DNA of 10,461 nucleotides from Holophagaceae bacterium UBA1801 (GTDB taxonomy: Bacteria; Acidobacteriota; Holophagae; Holophagales; Holophagaceae): positions 1 through 10,461 of the forward strand of contig DCFP01000010.1 of the NCBI GenBank assembly GCA_002319925.1. The letters run 5' to 3'. Below are positions 1 to 7,212 of this stretch, in pieces. The number at the start of each line of letters is the position of its first letter. Positions within the stretch are counted from its first letter, which is position 1. Both the position numbers and the translations under genes were made by a program. The notes beneath the pieces were generated by a model that did not search any database, was not told where the DNA came from, and was given only the letters and a program-made list of their open reading frames with translations.

Positions 1-25
1 ATCGGCAGGGAATGCTAGTCCGCAT
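1..25 (+). repeat. Left copy of a 25-base perfect inverted repeat at the window ends
   Basis: Bases 1-25 are the exact reverse complement of 10437-10461. The match begins at the first base, has its first mismatch at base 26, then continues GCGC. In both copies it codes for the same residues of the BadF-type kinase (RQGMLVR), so it is at least partly explained by the kinase gene duplication. The repeat may extend beyond the window. Confidence 0.9.
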
Positions 26-365
26 CGCGCAGCAAATCCCTGACCGAACCGAGGGCATGCTTGCCAGGCATGTAACGGCCGCGGATGGTTTGGCAGGAGA
101 AGATGAGCCAAAGGCCTTCATCAGTGGCGTGAGTACCAGCCAAACGATGCTCCGCGATCCGTCTCATCGACTCAACAAGGCCCCTAAGGCCTACAAGTTG
201 CCTCCTGTCGGAGGCGCTGCTTGGAGGGCACCGCCTGGAGGGCCGTTTATGCGCAGATTGGGAACTCGATGGAACTCAGATAAGCCAGTTCAGCTAGGCG
301 CTGGCAATCAATTTAGTCAACAGTCGAATGATCAAGTAAACCAATTGTTACGCGTAATTCCCTAA
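1..365 (+). pseudogene. Remnant of a BadF/BadG-type sugar kinase gene with an internal deletion
   Basis: The reading frame is open from the window edge, and the ATG at 12 corresponds to an internal Met of the intact copy at the right end. Residues RQGMLVRIA match the start of the visible part of that copy. The frame then jumps directly to the C-terminal part: GMLARHVTAADGLAGE, FISGVSTSQTMLR, HRLNKAP and LPPVGGAAWRA here correspond to DMLALHVTTATRLAGE, FIGGVSASQTMLR, HRLNKAP and LPPVGGAAWRA there. A hand alignment of positions 53-232 gives roughly 80% nucleotide identity to the intact gene. The ATPase core (the LAGTGS and GDEGS motifs) is missing, so the product cannot be an active kinase. A near-repeat of TGGAGGG at 222-228 and 236-242 (14-base spacing, not a multiple of three) throws the tail out of frame. 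Homology fades near 303, and the residues up to the stop at 363-365 are unrelated. It lies just upstream of the importer operon in the same direction, so the ancestral kinase may have been that operon's first gene (inference). Confidence 0.85.
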
Positions 366-386
366 TTAGAGAACGGGAGAGATGCC
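304..386 (+). promoter_or_regulatory. Leader of the importer operon, with a small palindrome
   Basis: This AT-richer stretch separates the recognisable kinase remnant from the binding-protein gene and is the natural place for the operon promoter. It holds a perfect 10-base palindrome, TTACGCGTAA, at 348-357, and a TAATT direct repeat at 355-359 and 363-367, which could form an operator. A Shine-Dalgarno-like GGGAGAG lies a few bases before the ATG at 387. I found no convincing sigma-70 -35/-10 pair with normal spacing, so promoter and operator are inferred mainly from position. Confidence 0.3.
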
Positions 387-1673
387 ATGTCGCTTCGTAC
401 GTCTTTCATAAACCTTGCTCTTATTTCCTCGCTGATCGCGATGGCAAGCGCCTCATCCTTTGCCGCGAGCCAGACGCGGCCCTATGAAGGACAGACAATA
501 TCCGTATTGTTGCCACCTTGGGGTACCTTGCCGAAGGCCATGATGGATCGCTTTACTGGTGAAACCGGCATCAAGGTCGACATGCAAACCCTTAGCTGGG
601 ATGAGATTCGGACCAAAATTACTACTGCGATGAACGCGGGTACGCCGCCAGCCGATGTAACGGAACTGGATTGGTCCTGGGTCGGCCAATTCGGGACTGC
701 AGGCTGGTACATGCCGCTGGATGGGAAGCTGGACAATGCGACCCTTGCAGACATTGGTTCCACGCCGGTATTCCGGTTTGAAGGGAAAACGATCGGTGCC
801 GCCTATAACAATGACTTCCGCTTGCTGATTGTTAATAAAGCGCACTTCAACAAGGCAGGCGTAAAAGCCATGCCAAAGAACTTTGATCAATTGATGGCCG
901 CAGTCAGGGCTATCAAAAAGGCGAACGTGGTCAAATATCCAATCGCCGTCCCACTGTCCGCGACCGAGGGGACGGCAACGGCGTGGTACTTGCTGACCAA
1001 AGCGTTCGGTGGTGAACTTTTCACCAACGACTTCAAACCACTGTTCGTGGATCCAGCATCTGCAGGTTACAAGGCAATGGAGTTCGAGATCAACGCCCTA
1101 AAGGAAGGGTTGATCGATCCCGCATCGACAGGTCTTACCGACGTGCAAGTACAGGAAAATTTCAAGTCCGGGCAAGCTTCGGTGGACCTTGCCGGATGGG
1201 CCGGGAACCTGTCGGTCTATAACGACAGCAGCAAGTCAAAAGTTGCGGGTCAGGTTGTAGGGACACTGATGCCTAGCGCACAGGGGAAGTCGCGCTCTTT
1301 CGCATTGCCGGAAGCGCTCGGCGTGCCGAACAATGCGAAGCACAAGGATGCCGCCATCGCGTTCATCAAGTGGTATCTGCTCCCCGAAAACCAGGCGCAG
1401 GCCTATGCCGAGCTCAGCAATCTTCCGACGCGTAGCAGCGTTCTGAGCAAGCTGACGAAGGAAGGAAAACTGGCCAGTGGCGAGGTCCTGATTGAACAGA
1501 TCAAGACCGCGGGTCCCCTGTTCGCGCAAGGGACGCCCACCTGGTATCCGGCTCTGAGCCGATCTGTTTCGGAAGCCGTCAACCAGGCTGCCAAGGAGCG
1601 ACTGACGGTGGCCCAGGTGGTCAAGAAAATCGCCGATGACGCCGCCAATGCCATCAAGGCCATGCAGGAATAA
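387..1673 (+). CDS. Sugar ABC transporter, periplasmic substrate-binding protein (CUT1 type)
   Basis: This is the extracellular solute-binding protein of the ABC importer encoded by the next three genes. It captures a sugar in the periplasm and delivers it to the permeases. The protein is 428 residues, normal for the MalE/UgpB-like family 1 binding proteins. It has a Sec signal peptide: basic LRT near the start, a hydrophobic stretch at about 7-22, and a likely signal peptidase I site around SFAA-SQ (residues 24-29). There is no lipobox cysteine. Mature-part hallmarks are the opening strand ISVLLPPWG, the helix with FTGETGIKVD, the DVTELDW segment, and the C-terminal domain with AIAFIKWYLLPENQ. 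Start 387 is supported by GGGAGAG just upstream. Which sugar it binds cannot be read from the sequence. The downstream AgaS and KbaZ-type genes suggest a galacto-configured amino sugar or a related sugar (inference). Confidence 0.93.
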   Translation: MSLRTSFINLALISSLIAMASASSFAASQTRPYEGQTISVLLPPWGTLPKAMMDRFTGETGIKVDMQTLSWDEIRTKITTAMNAGTPPADVTELDWSWVGQFGTAGWYMPLDGKLDNATLADIGSTPVFRFEGKTIGAAYNNDFRLLIVNKAHFNKAGVKAMPKNFDQLMAAVRAIKKANVVKYPIAVPLSATEGTATAWYLLTKAFGGELFTNDFKPLFVDPASAGYKAMEFEINALKEGLIDPASTGLTDVQVQENFKSGQASVDLAGWAGNLSVYNDSSKSKVAGQVVGTLMPSAQGKSRSFALPEALGVPNNAKHKDAAIAFIKWYLLPENQAQAYAELSNLPTRSSVLSKLTKEGKLASGEVLIEQIKTAGPLFAQGTPTWYPALSRSVSEAVNQAAKERLTVAQVVKKIADDAANAIKAMQE

Positions 1674-1682
1674 GAGGCTGTT

Positions 1683-2612
1683 ATGGAAAGTATGGATGTG
1701 ACGGCCACCGAAGTGACGGTTCGAGCGCCTCGTCGCAGATGGATATCGGCCGAAGGGGGGTTGGGGATTGTCCTGGCGATGCCCATCCTCCTGGTGATGG
1801 CGTTGCTTGTGTTCTTTCCTGTGTTCGTCACGCTTTGGGATAGCATGCGCCGCATTGATCCGATGCGCGCAGGGACGCCCTTCATCGGGCTGGCCAATTA
1901 CTTCAAGTTGTTCGCGGACCAGAATGTCCGGACCTCGGCCTTGAACACGCTGGTGTACGTCGCCGTGACCGTGATTCTGGAAACCGTGTTTGGCGTGCTC
2001 GTCGCCTTGATGCTGAATCGCGTGAAGAGAGGGCGCAAGTGGCTGCTCGCCGCGATCCTGCTGCCTTGGGCGCTTCCACCTGTGGTGAACGCGCTTGTCT
2101 GGTCGTGGATATTCAATCCTTCGCACGGCGTTCTAAACGGGCTCCTGATGGACTGGGGACTGATCACCAGCCGACACGTGTGGATGAACGATCGCGTGAT
2201 TGCCTGGCTGTTCATCTCCGTTGTCCACGTCTGGCGCATGATGCCGCTGACCGCGGTGATCATTCTTGCGGCCTTGCAAGGAATTCCGGCGGAACTCTAC
2301 GAGGCGGCTGAAATGGACGGTGCGGGTTCGTGGCGGAAATTCAGGTCGATCACCCTGCCTCTCATCGCGGGGGCGCTCGCCATCGCCCTGTCTCAATCGA
2401 CCGTATTCGCCTTCAACCTGTTCGACGAGGCCTGGATCCTAGGCGGGGCTAGCGTGGATACCCGCACTGTCCTCATTCAAGTGTACCAATCGGCTTTCCA
2501 GGACATGCACTTCTCGTACGGAATGTCATTGTCGGTGCTGGTGATGCTGGCTTCCCTGGCGGTGTCTCTGGTGTATGTGCTCAAAGTACACCGTGAAACG
2601 AGGTTCGACTGA
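1683..2612 (+). CDS. Sugar ABC transporter permease 1 (MalF/UgpA-like)
   Basis: This is an inner-membrane permease subunit, 309 residues, pairing with the next gene product to form the translocation pore. Hydrophobic segments lie at about 27-51, 89-111, 120-141, 172-198, 227-248 and 280-301, giving six membrane spans. The cytoplasmic EAA loop that docks on the ATPase is clear at about 203-226: AELYEAAEMDGAGSWRKF followed by RSITLPL. That pattern is typical of CUT1 family permeases. AGAGG-like AGAGG at 1673-1677 sits five bases before the ATG at 1683, supporting this start. The gene lies 9 bases after the binding-protein stop, and its stop codon shares one base with the next start (TGATG at 2610-2614), so translational coupling is likely. 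Confidence 0.94.
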   Translation: MESMDVTATEVTVRAPRRRWISAEGGLGIVLAMPILLVMALLVFFPVFVTLWDSMRRIDPMRAGTPFIGLANYFKLFADQNVRTSALNTLVYVAVTVILETVFGVLVALMLNRVKRGRKWLLAAILLPWALPPVVNALVWSWIFNPSHGVLNGLLMDWGLITSRHVWMNDRVIAWLFISVVHVWRMMPLTAVIILAALQGIPAELYEAAEMDGAGSWRKFRSITLPLIAGALAIALSQSTVFAFNLFDEAWILGGASVDTRTVLIQVYQSAFQDMHFSYGMSLSVLVMLASLAVSLVYVLKVHRETRFD

Positions 2613-3478
2613 TGAAATCGAAAAAGTCCGCCCGGATCGGGTTGGCCCTGGGCGTCATCGCCGTTCTCGTCTGGTCTCTCGGACCGCTGTACTGGTCCAT
2701 GGTCGCCAGTTTCACGCCACCGCTGGATATAACGGATCACGTGTTCCACTACTTTCCGGTGCGCCCCACGCTGGAGCACTACGGGCACCTGCTCGGCGCC
2801 ACGAGCGTCACGCAAGGGAACATCACGGAATCCGTGTGGCCACAGTTCAGCCGTGCACTGGTCAACAGCGTCATCACCGTCACCGCGGCAACCCTGGTGA
2901 CAGTCGCGCTCGCGGCCTTCGGCGCCTATGCGTTTGTGAGACTCCGCTTCCCGGGGCGCAACGCCCTGTTCGCCCTCGTGGTGGCCACGTTGGCCATCCC
3001 CGCCTACACGGTCATGATCCCGCTCTTCCGGCTGATGGTCAGCATGCAGCTGGTGGACACCTATGTGGGTGTGACGTTGATCTATGTTTCGGCTTTTCTG
3101 CCGCTCGCCTTGTGGCTGATGCGGAGCATTTACCAGTCCATGCCCTTGTCCCTGGAAGAGGCCGCCTGGATCGACGGAGCGGGGCGCCTCTATACGCTGG
3201 TGCGCATCGTCATGCCCCTGGCTGCCCCGGGGTTGATCGCTTCCGCCATGCTGACGTTTCTCAGCGCGTGGGGACAGTTCATGGTGCCTCTGGTGTTTTC
3301 ACCCACGATGGCCACCAAACCATTGACCGTCCTGATCCCTGAGTTCATCGGGAAAAACTATGTGGACTACGGATTGATGAATGCGGCAGGAATGTTGGCA
3401 ATTCTTCCTCCGCTGCTCGTGGTCCTGTTCATGAACCGGTTCCTGATCAGCGGGCTAACGGCCGGCTCAGGCAAATGA
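2612..3478 (+). CDS. Sugar ABC transporter permease 2 (MalG/UgpE-like)
   Basis: This is the second permease subunit of the importer, 288 residues. Predicted spans are at about 8-30, 81-106, 117-139, 147-160, 195-217 and 258-280, with a sizeable periplasmic segment between the first two, as in MalG-type proteins. The EAA loop at about 169-193 reads LSLEEAAWIDGAGRLYTLVR then IVMPLA. The start overlaps the previous stop by one base, and GAGG lies eight bases upstream of the ATG inside the preceding gene. The two permeases are distinct members of the usual heterodimeric pair, not a duplication. Confidence 0.94.
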   Translation: MKSKKSARIGLALGVIAVLVWSLGPLYWSMVASFTPPLDITDHVFHYFPVRPTLEHYGHLLGATSVTQGNITESVWPQFSRALVNSVITVTAATLVTVALAAFGAYAFVRLRFPGRNALFALVVATLAIPAYTVMIPLFRLMVSMQLVDTYVGVTLIYVSAFLPLALWLMRSIYQSMPLSLEEAAWIDGAGRLYTLVRIVMPLAAPGLIASAMLTFLSAWGQFMVPLVFSPTMATKPLTVLIPEFIGKNYVDYGLMNAAGMLAILPPLLVVLFMNRFLISGLTAGSGK

Positions 3479-3513
3479 AACATCACGAACGCTCATGCTT
3501 CTGAAGGGTTTCC

Positions 3514-4626
3514 ATGGCTAAGGTAAAAATCAGCGACTTGCGCAAGAGTTTTGGCAAGGTCGAGGTTCTGAAAGGAATCAACATTGACGTCACGGACGGC
3601 CATTTGGTGGCGTTGGTCGGCCCGTCGGGTTGCGGAAAGTCCACGCTGCTGCGCATGATCGCTGGCCTGGAAGAGGTCGTAACCGGAATCATTTCCATCG
3701 GGGACAGGATCGTCAACCACATCGCGCCTAAAAACCGCGATATTGCAATGGTCTTCCAGGGGTACTCCCTTTATCCGCACATGACGGTACGGGAAAACAT
3801 GAGCTTCAGCCTGAAATTGCGCGGGACCAAGTCCAGTGCGATGAATCAGGCCGTGGATAACGCTGCCGAGATCCTTGGATTGACGGCCTTGCTCGACCGC
3901 TATCCACGCGAACTGTCGGGGGGACAACGCCAGCGGGTGGCCATGGGGCGGGCCATCGTGCGAGCCCCGCAAGTCTTTTTGTTCGACGAGCCCTTGTCCA
4001 ACCTCGACACCAAACTGCGGGTCCAGATGCGCAGCGAGATCCGCGCCCTGCAACAAAGGCTTGGGACGACGTCGATCTACGTGACGCACGACCAGATGGA
4101 GGCCATGACCATGGCCGACCAGGTCGTGATCATGAACGCCGGAAGAATCGAGCAGACCGGCTCTCCGCTGGATGTGTACGACTGTCCCGAAAACGTGTTT
4201 GTGGCGACCTTCATCGGATCGCCCGTGATGAACATGTTCGAAGGATCGATCATTCGCCGGGATTCCCGATATCTGGTCGACGCTGGAGAGTTCCTCCTTC
4301 CTCTGCCGACGTTCTACGAGTGCAGCGAAGGGCAGCACGTCCTGTGCGGAATCCGTCCAGAACACATGCAGTTCGTGGAAACGGAATCTTGTGATGGGAG
4401 CCTTCAGGCCACAGTCAACTTGATCGAACCCACCGGAGCGACGACGCATGTCAGTTGCACGGCCGGGCGACATAAATTCATCGCTGTGTTTTCCGAGCGC
4501 CATCCTTTCAAAGTAAGCCAGGCCATTCGAGTCAAAGCTCCGGCGGTACGCTTGCATCTGTTCGATTTCGACTCGGGCAAACGAATTCGGGCCCTCGAGT
4601 CGACCACACCATCGGCAGGGCACTAG
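3514..4626 (+). CDS. Sugar ABC transporter ATP-binding protein (UgpC/MalK/MsmK-like)
   Basis: This 370-residue cytoplasmic ATPase powers the importer. The motifs are complete and in order: Walker A GPSGCGKST (36-44), Q-loop FQGYSLYP with Q82, ABC signature LSGGQ (134-138), Walker B VFLFDEP (154-160), D-loop SNLD (162-165) and switch histidine THD (H192). The C-terminal region from about 235 is the TOBE/OB-type regulatory extension of the MalK/UgpC group, with the typical GIRPEHM segment at about 289-295. GAAGGG six bases before the ATG supports the start. It follows permease 2 after 35 bases. ATPases of this group sometimes serve several importers, so its position does not prove exclusive use here. 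Confidence 0.95.
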   Translation: MAKVKISDLRKSFGKVEVLKGINIDVTDGHLVALVGPSGCGKSTLLRMIAGLEEVVTGIISIGDRIVNHIAPKNRDIAMVFQGYSLYPHMTVRENMSFSLKLRGTKSSAMNQAVDNAAEILGLTALLDRYPRELSGGQRQRVAMGRAIVRAPQVFLFDEPLSNLDTKLRVQMRSEIRALQQRLGTTSIYVTHDQMEAMTMADQVVIMNAGRIEQTGSPLDVYDCPENVFVATFIGSPVMNMFEGSIIRRDSRYLVDAGEFLLPLPTFYECSEGQHVLCGIRPEHMQFVETESCDGSLQATVNLIEPTGATTHVSCTAGRHKFIAVFSERHPFKVSQAIRVKAPAVRLHLFDFDSGKRIRALESTTPSAGH

Positions 4627-4742
4627 CGTGAGGTTCACTCAAGACGGACCACACGCGCGGCCCAGCGCCCCTTCGAAGGCTTCGCACATCCAACCATGGT
4701 GCAAATTCACGGCACCCCAATCCTCAATCTGACAGGTCATTT
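4627..4742. other. Intergenic gap between importer and catabolic genes, with two dyads
   Basis: This is the largest gap within the importer-catabolism run. It contains a perfect palindrome, CCTTCGAAGG, at 4670-4679 and an interrupted dyad, GGTGC (4698-4702) with GCACC (4712-4716), separated by nine bases. Neither is followed by a T tract, so neither looks like an intrinsic terminator. Either could be an operator for an internal promoter or simply an mRNA hairpin. CAGG at about 4734-4737 is the probable ribosome-binding site of the next gene. I see no gene in this gap. Confidence 0.35.
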
Positions 4743-5867
4743 ATGAGTTTCACACTTCGATCAGATGTCTCCCGGTGGGCGACGTATCGCGAACTATCGG
4801 CACAACCTTCGATCTGGCGCGCATGGTCGCGACAATTGGGCCAGCTGGCTGGACAGATCCATGACTGGGTGAATCATCGCCAGCCTGATGAGATCTGGTT
4901 TTCCGGTGCGGGAACCTCCGCCTTCATTGGGGACACGCTGGTAAGCCACCTCAACCGCCAGCCGGGTCCCGCCCGGTTCCGCTCGATCGCATCTACTGAT
5001 CTTGTCGGCTGTCCGCAGAACTACATCCGGCCGGGCGTGCGTCCCCTGGTCGTTTCCTTTGGCCGCAGCGGGAACAGTCCGGAGACCATCGGGACGCTGG
5101 ATCTCCTGGATTCGCATTTCCCGCAGGCCGATCGTCTTCATATCACGTGCGATGCGGAGGGAGAGCTCGCCAAACGGGAACTTGCCGGCGATGGACAGCA
5201 GTTCACCATCATGCTGCCCCCGGAAACCAATGATTCCGGATTCGCCATGACCTCAAGCTTTACGACCATGCTCCTGACGGCGCTGGCCTGCTTTGATGCG
5301 GCGAAGCCGGAACCGGCCGAGCAATTGCTGGCCTCGCTGGCCGACGCGGCGGAGGCCCTGCTCGCCGCACTCCCCTCGATCATGGGCGAATCCAACTTCC
5401 ACGCGCCATCCCGGGCGGTGTTCTTGGGTTCGGGACCATTGATCGGAGCAGCCCGCGAAAGCGCTCTGAAAGTGCTCGAACTGTCCGCCGGGAGGATACC
5501 GACGCTCTGGGACACCAGCCTGGGATTCCGGCACGGCCCCAAAGCCTTCGTGCAGCCCGGTACACGCGTCCATGTTTTCATTTCCGGCGATCCCCATACG
5601 CGGCGATACGACTTGGATATCGCCCAGGAAATTCGGGAGCAGTTTGGCCCCAGCACGGTAATGACCCTCGGAGACGGCCAATCGGAAAGCGACCTCTGCC
5701 TGCCCACGGTCGGGAACGATGCCTGGTCCTCGGTACTGCACGTTCTGGTCGCGCAATTCCTGGCGGTCCACTGGTCGAATGAGCTAGGAATGCATGTAGA
5801 CAACCCCTTTGGCAACGGAAACCTGACCCGGGTAGTGCGAGGCGTAACGCTCTATCCGTGGCCCTGA
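4743..5867 (+). CDS. agaS: AgaS-type SIS-domain galactosamine-6-phosphate deaminase/isomerase
   Basis: This cytoplasmic enzyme has two SIS (sugar isomerase) domains and belongs to the AgaS group. That group is known to convert galactosamine-6-phosphate to tagatose-6-phosphate plus ammonia, or to act as a tagatose-6-phosphate ketose/aldose isomerase. The 374-residue length is close to E. coli AgaS. SIS domain 1 carries WFSGAGTSAFIGD (about 52-64), SFGRSGNSPET (105-115) and the AgaS-like ETNDSGFAMTSSFT (161-174). SIS domain 2 carries FLGSGPLIGAARESALKVLE (217-236) and GFRHGPK (251-257). The tail HVDNPFGNGNLTRVV (351-365) is also typical of the group. The next gene starts 13 bases after the stop, so the two are very probably co-transcribed. 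GlmS-like isomerases share the SIS fold, but this protein lacks a glutamine amidotransferase domain. Confidence 0.88.
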   Translation: MSFTLRSDVSRWATYRELSAQPSIWRAWSRQLGQLAGQIHDWVNHRQPDEIWFSGAGTSAFIGDTLVSHLNRQPGPARFRSIASTDLVGCPQNYIRPGVRPLVVSFGRSGNSPETIGTLDLLDSHFPQADRLHITCDAEGELAKRELAGDGQQFTIMLPPETNDSGFAMTSSFTTMLLTALACFDAAKPEPAEQLLASLADAAEALLAALPSIMGESNFHAPSRAVFLGSGPLIGAARESALKVLELSAGRIPTLWDTSLGFRHGPKAFVQPGTRVHVFISGDPHTRRYDLDIAQEIREQFGPSTVMTLGDGQSESDLCLPTVGNDAWSSVLHVLVAQFLAVHWSNELGMHVDNPFGNGNLTRVVRGVTLYPWP

Positions 5868-5880
5868 CGGAAAACCTTCC

Positions 5881-7158
5881 ATGAAATTCCTGGAAACGCT
5901 CAATCGACGCAATCGCGGCGGTGCGCTCGCGTGCGTGCCTTCCGTGTGTTCCGCGCATCCCGAAGTTCTGCTGGCCTGCCTGGCCTTGGCCCAGCAATGT
6001 GACACACCTCTCCTGGTGGAGGCCACCAGCAACCAGGTGAACCAGTTCGGCGGCTACACCGGCATGAAAGCCGCTGATTTCATTCAATTCGTGCAGGGAA
6101 TCTGCGATGCCAACCGGATCGATCGCCACCGCGTCTTGTTCGGTGGCGATCACCTAGGTCCCCAGGCCTGGCGAACCCAGCCTGCCGATTTGGCCATGGC
6201 CCATGCGCGAGACCTGGTGGCCTCCTACGTGGAAGCCGGGTTCACCAAGATCCACCTCGATTGCTCCGAAGGATGCGCGGGTGAATCGGCCCAGGTCGGC
6301 GATCAAATCAGCGCAGAGCGGGCGGCGGACCTGGCTTCCATCTGTGAGGCCTCAACGACCCAACCGGATACCTTGAGCTATGTGGTGGGTACGGAAGTTC
6401 CCACTCCCGGGGGCATTCGTGCTCAAGAAGAACATGCGACCATCGTCCCGACCTCCGAAGAGAGCGCGAAAAGGACCCTCGTCCGGCACCAGAGTGCCTT
6501 CGATGCCCTGGGGTTGCATCATGCTTGGGACCGCGTGCTGGGGCTGGTCGTTCAGCCGGGGCTGGAATTCTCGCCTGAAACCGTGCATCCCTTCGATCTG
6601 TCCTCCAAGGATCGGCTTTCCGGTCTGTTGCCGGAGTACGAGAACTTGGCCTTCGAAGCGCATTCGACCGACTATCAGCAACCGAAGGTCTTCGCAGAGC
6701 TGGCGCATCGACATTTCACGGTCCTGAAGGTCGGTCCTGCCCTGACCTTCGCGTATCGACAAGCGGTCTATGGGCTCGACCAGTTGGCGACATTCCTGTT
6801 TCCGCGTTCCGGACGTCCGGCCTTGATGTCGACCATGGATTCGTTGATGCGGAAAAACGATCAGCATTGGAACTATCACTACCGAGGTGATTCCGAGTCG
6901 ATCCATCAACTGCTTCATTTCAGTTACGCGGATCGCATCAGGTATTACTGGGGACAGGACCAAGCCCGATCAGCGGTGGAGCAACTGTTCGCATGCCTCC
7001 CCGCCAGGGCACCCATGTCGCCAGTCTTGGAACAGTTCCTTCCTACTTCGGCGCTGGATCGAATGCATCAACTGGCCCGGCAAGGAATCCCGTGGCACCG
7101 GGCACTGGTGCTGGCGCAGGTTCAAGCGTGTTTGTACCCGTACTTCGTATACGAGTAG
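5881..7158 (+). CDS. kbaZ: KbaZ/GatZ-type tagatose-1,6-bisphosphate aldolase subunit
   Basis: This 425-residue protein matches the KbaZ (AgaZ)/GatZ family in length and motifs: VEATSNQVNQFGGYTGM (about 46-62), FGGDHLGP (87-94), KIHLDCSE (123-130), GTEVPTPGG (170-178), VVQPGLEF (223-230), FEAHSTDYQ (258-266) and KVGPALTFAYR (283-293). In E. coli the family is the non-catalytic subunit that stabilises the class II aldolase KbaY or GatY, which splits tagatose-1,6-bisphosphate into dihydroxyacetone phosphate and glyceraldehyde-3-phosphate. No KbaY/GatY gene is present in this window. The family has also been proposed to act as a tagatose-6-phosphate kinase or independent enzyme in loci lacking the partner, so the biochemical role here is uncertain. 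The start at 5881 follows the AgaS stop by 13 bases, with a weak GGAAAA ribosome-binding site. Confidence 0.87.
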   Translation: MKFLETLNRRNRGGALACVPSVCSAHPEVLLACLALAQQCDTPLLVEATSNQVNQFGGYTGMKAADFIQFVQGICDANRIDRHRVLFGGDHLGPQAWRTQPADLAMAHARDLVASYVEAGFTKIHLDCSEGCAGESAQVGDQISAERAADLASICEASTTQPDTLSYVVGTEVPTPGGIRAQEEHATIVPTSEESAKRTLVRHQSAFDALGLHHAWDRVLGLVVQPGLEFSPETVHPFDLSSKDRLSGLLPEYENLAFEAHSTDYQQPKVFAELAHRHFTVLKVGPALTFAYRQAVYGLDQLATFLFPRSGRPALMSTMDSLMRKNDQHWNYHYRGDSESIHQLLHFSYADRIRYYWGQDQARSAVEQLFACLPARAPMSPVLEQFLPTSALDRMHQLARQGIPWHRALVLAQVQACLYPYFVYE

Positions 7159-7212
7159 GCCAACAGCCGACGTATTCCAAGCGTTCTACGGGCTCCATCA
7201 GGGGATATGGCC

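Noticed and set aside
12..365. A functional 117-residue small protein beginning at ATG 12
   Set aside because: The ATG is an internal Met of the kinase homology, the frame is open upstream to the window edge, the catalytic core is deleted and the tail is frameshifted. It is better read as a pseudogene.
1236..2126. 296-codon open frame on the - strand across the binding protein and permease 1
   Set aside because: It spans the boundary of two well-supported + strand genes, and its product is His/Arg/Gln-rich with no motif.
3493..4638. 381-codon open frame on the - strand opposite the ABC ATPase
   Set aside because: The + strand carries all ABC ATPase motifs in order. The antisense frame has no domain signature and a His/Arg/Gly-rich composition typical of shadow frames.
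5138..5815. 225-codon open frame on the - strand opposite agaS
   Set aside because: AgaS motifs are continuous on the + strand. The antisense product is Ser/Ala-rich low-complexity sequence without a ribosome-binding site or partner gene.
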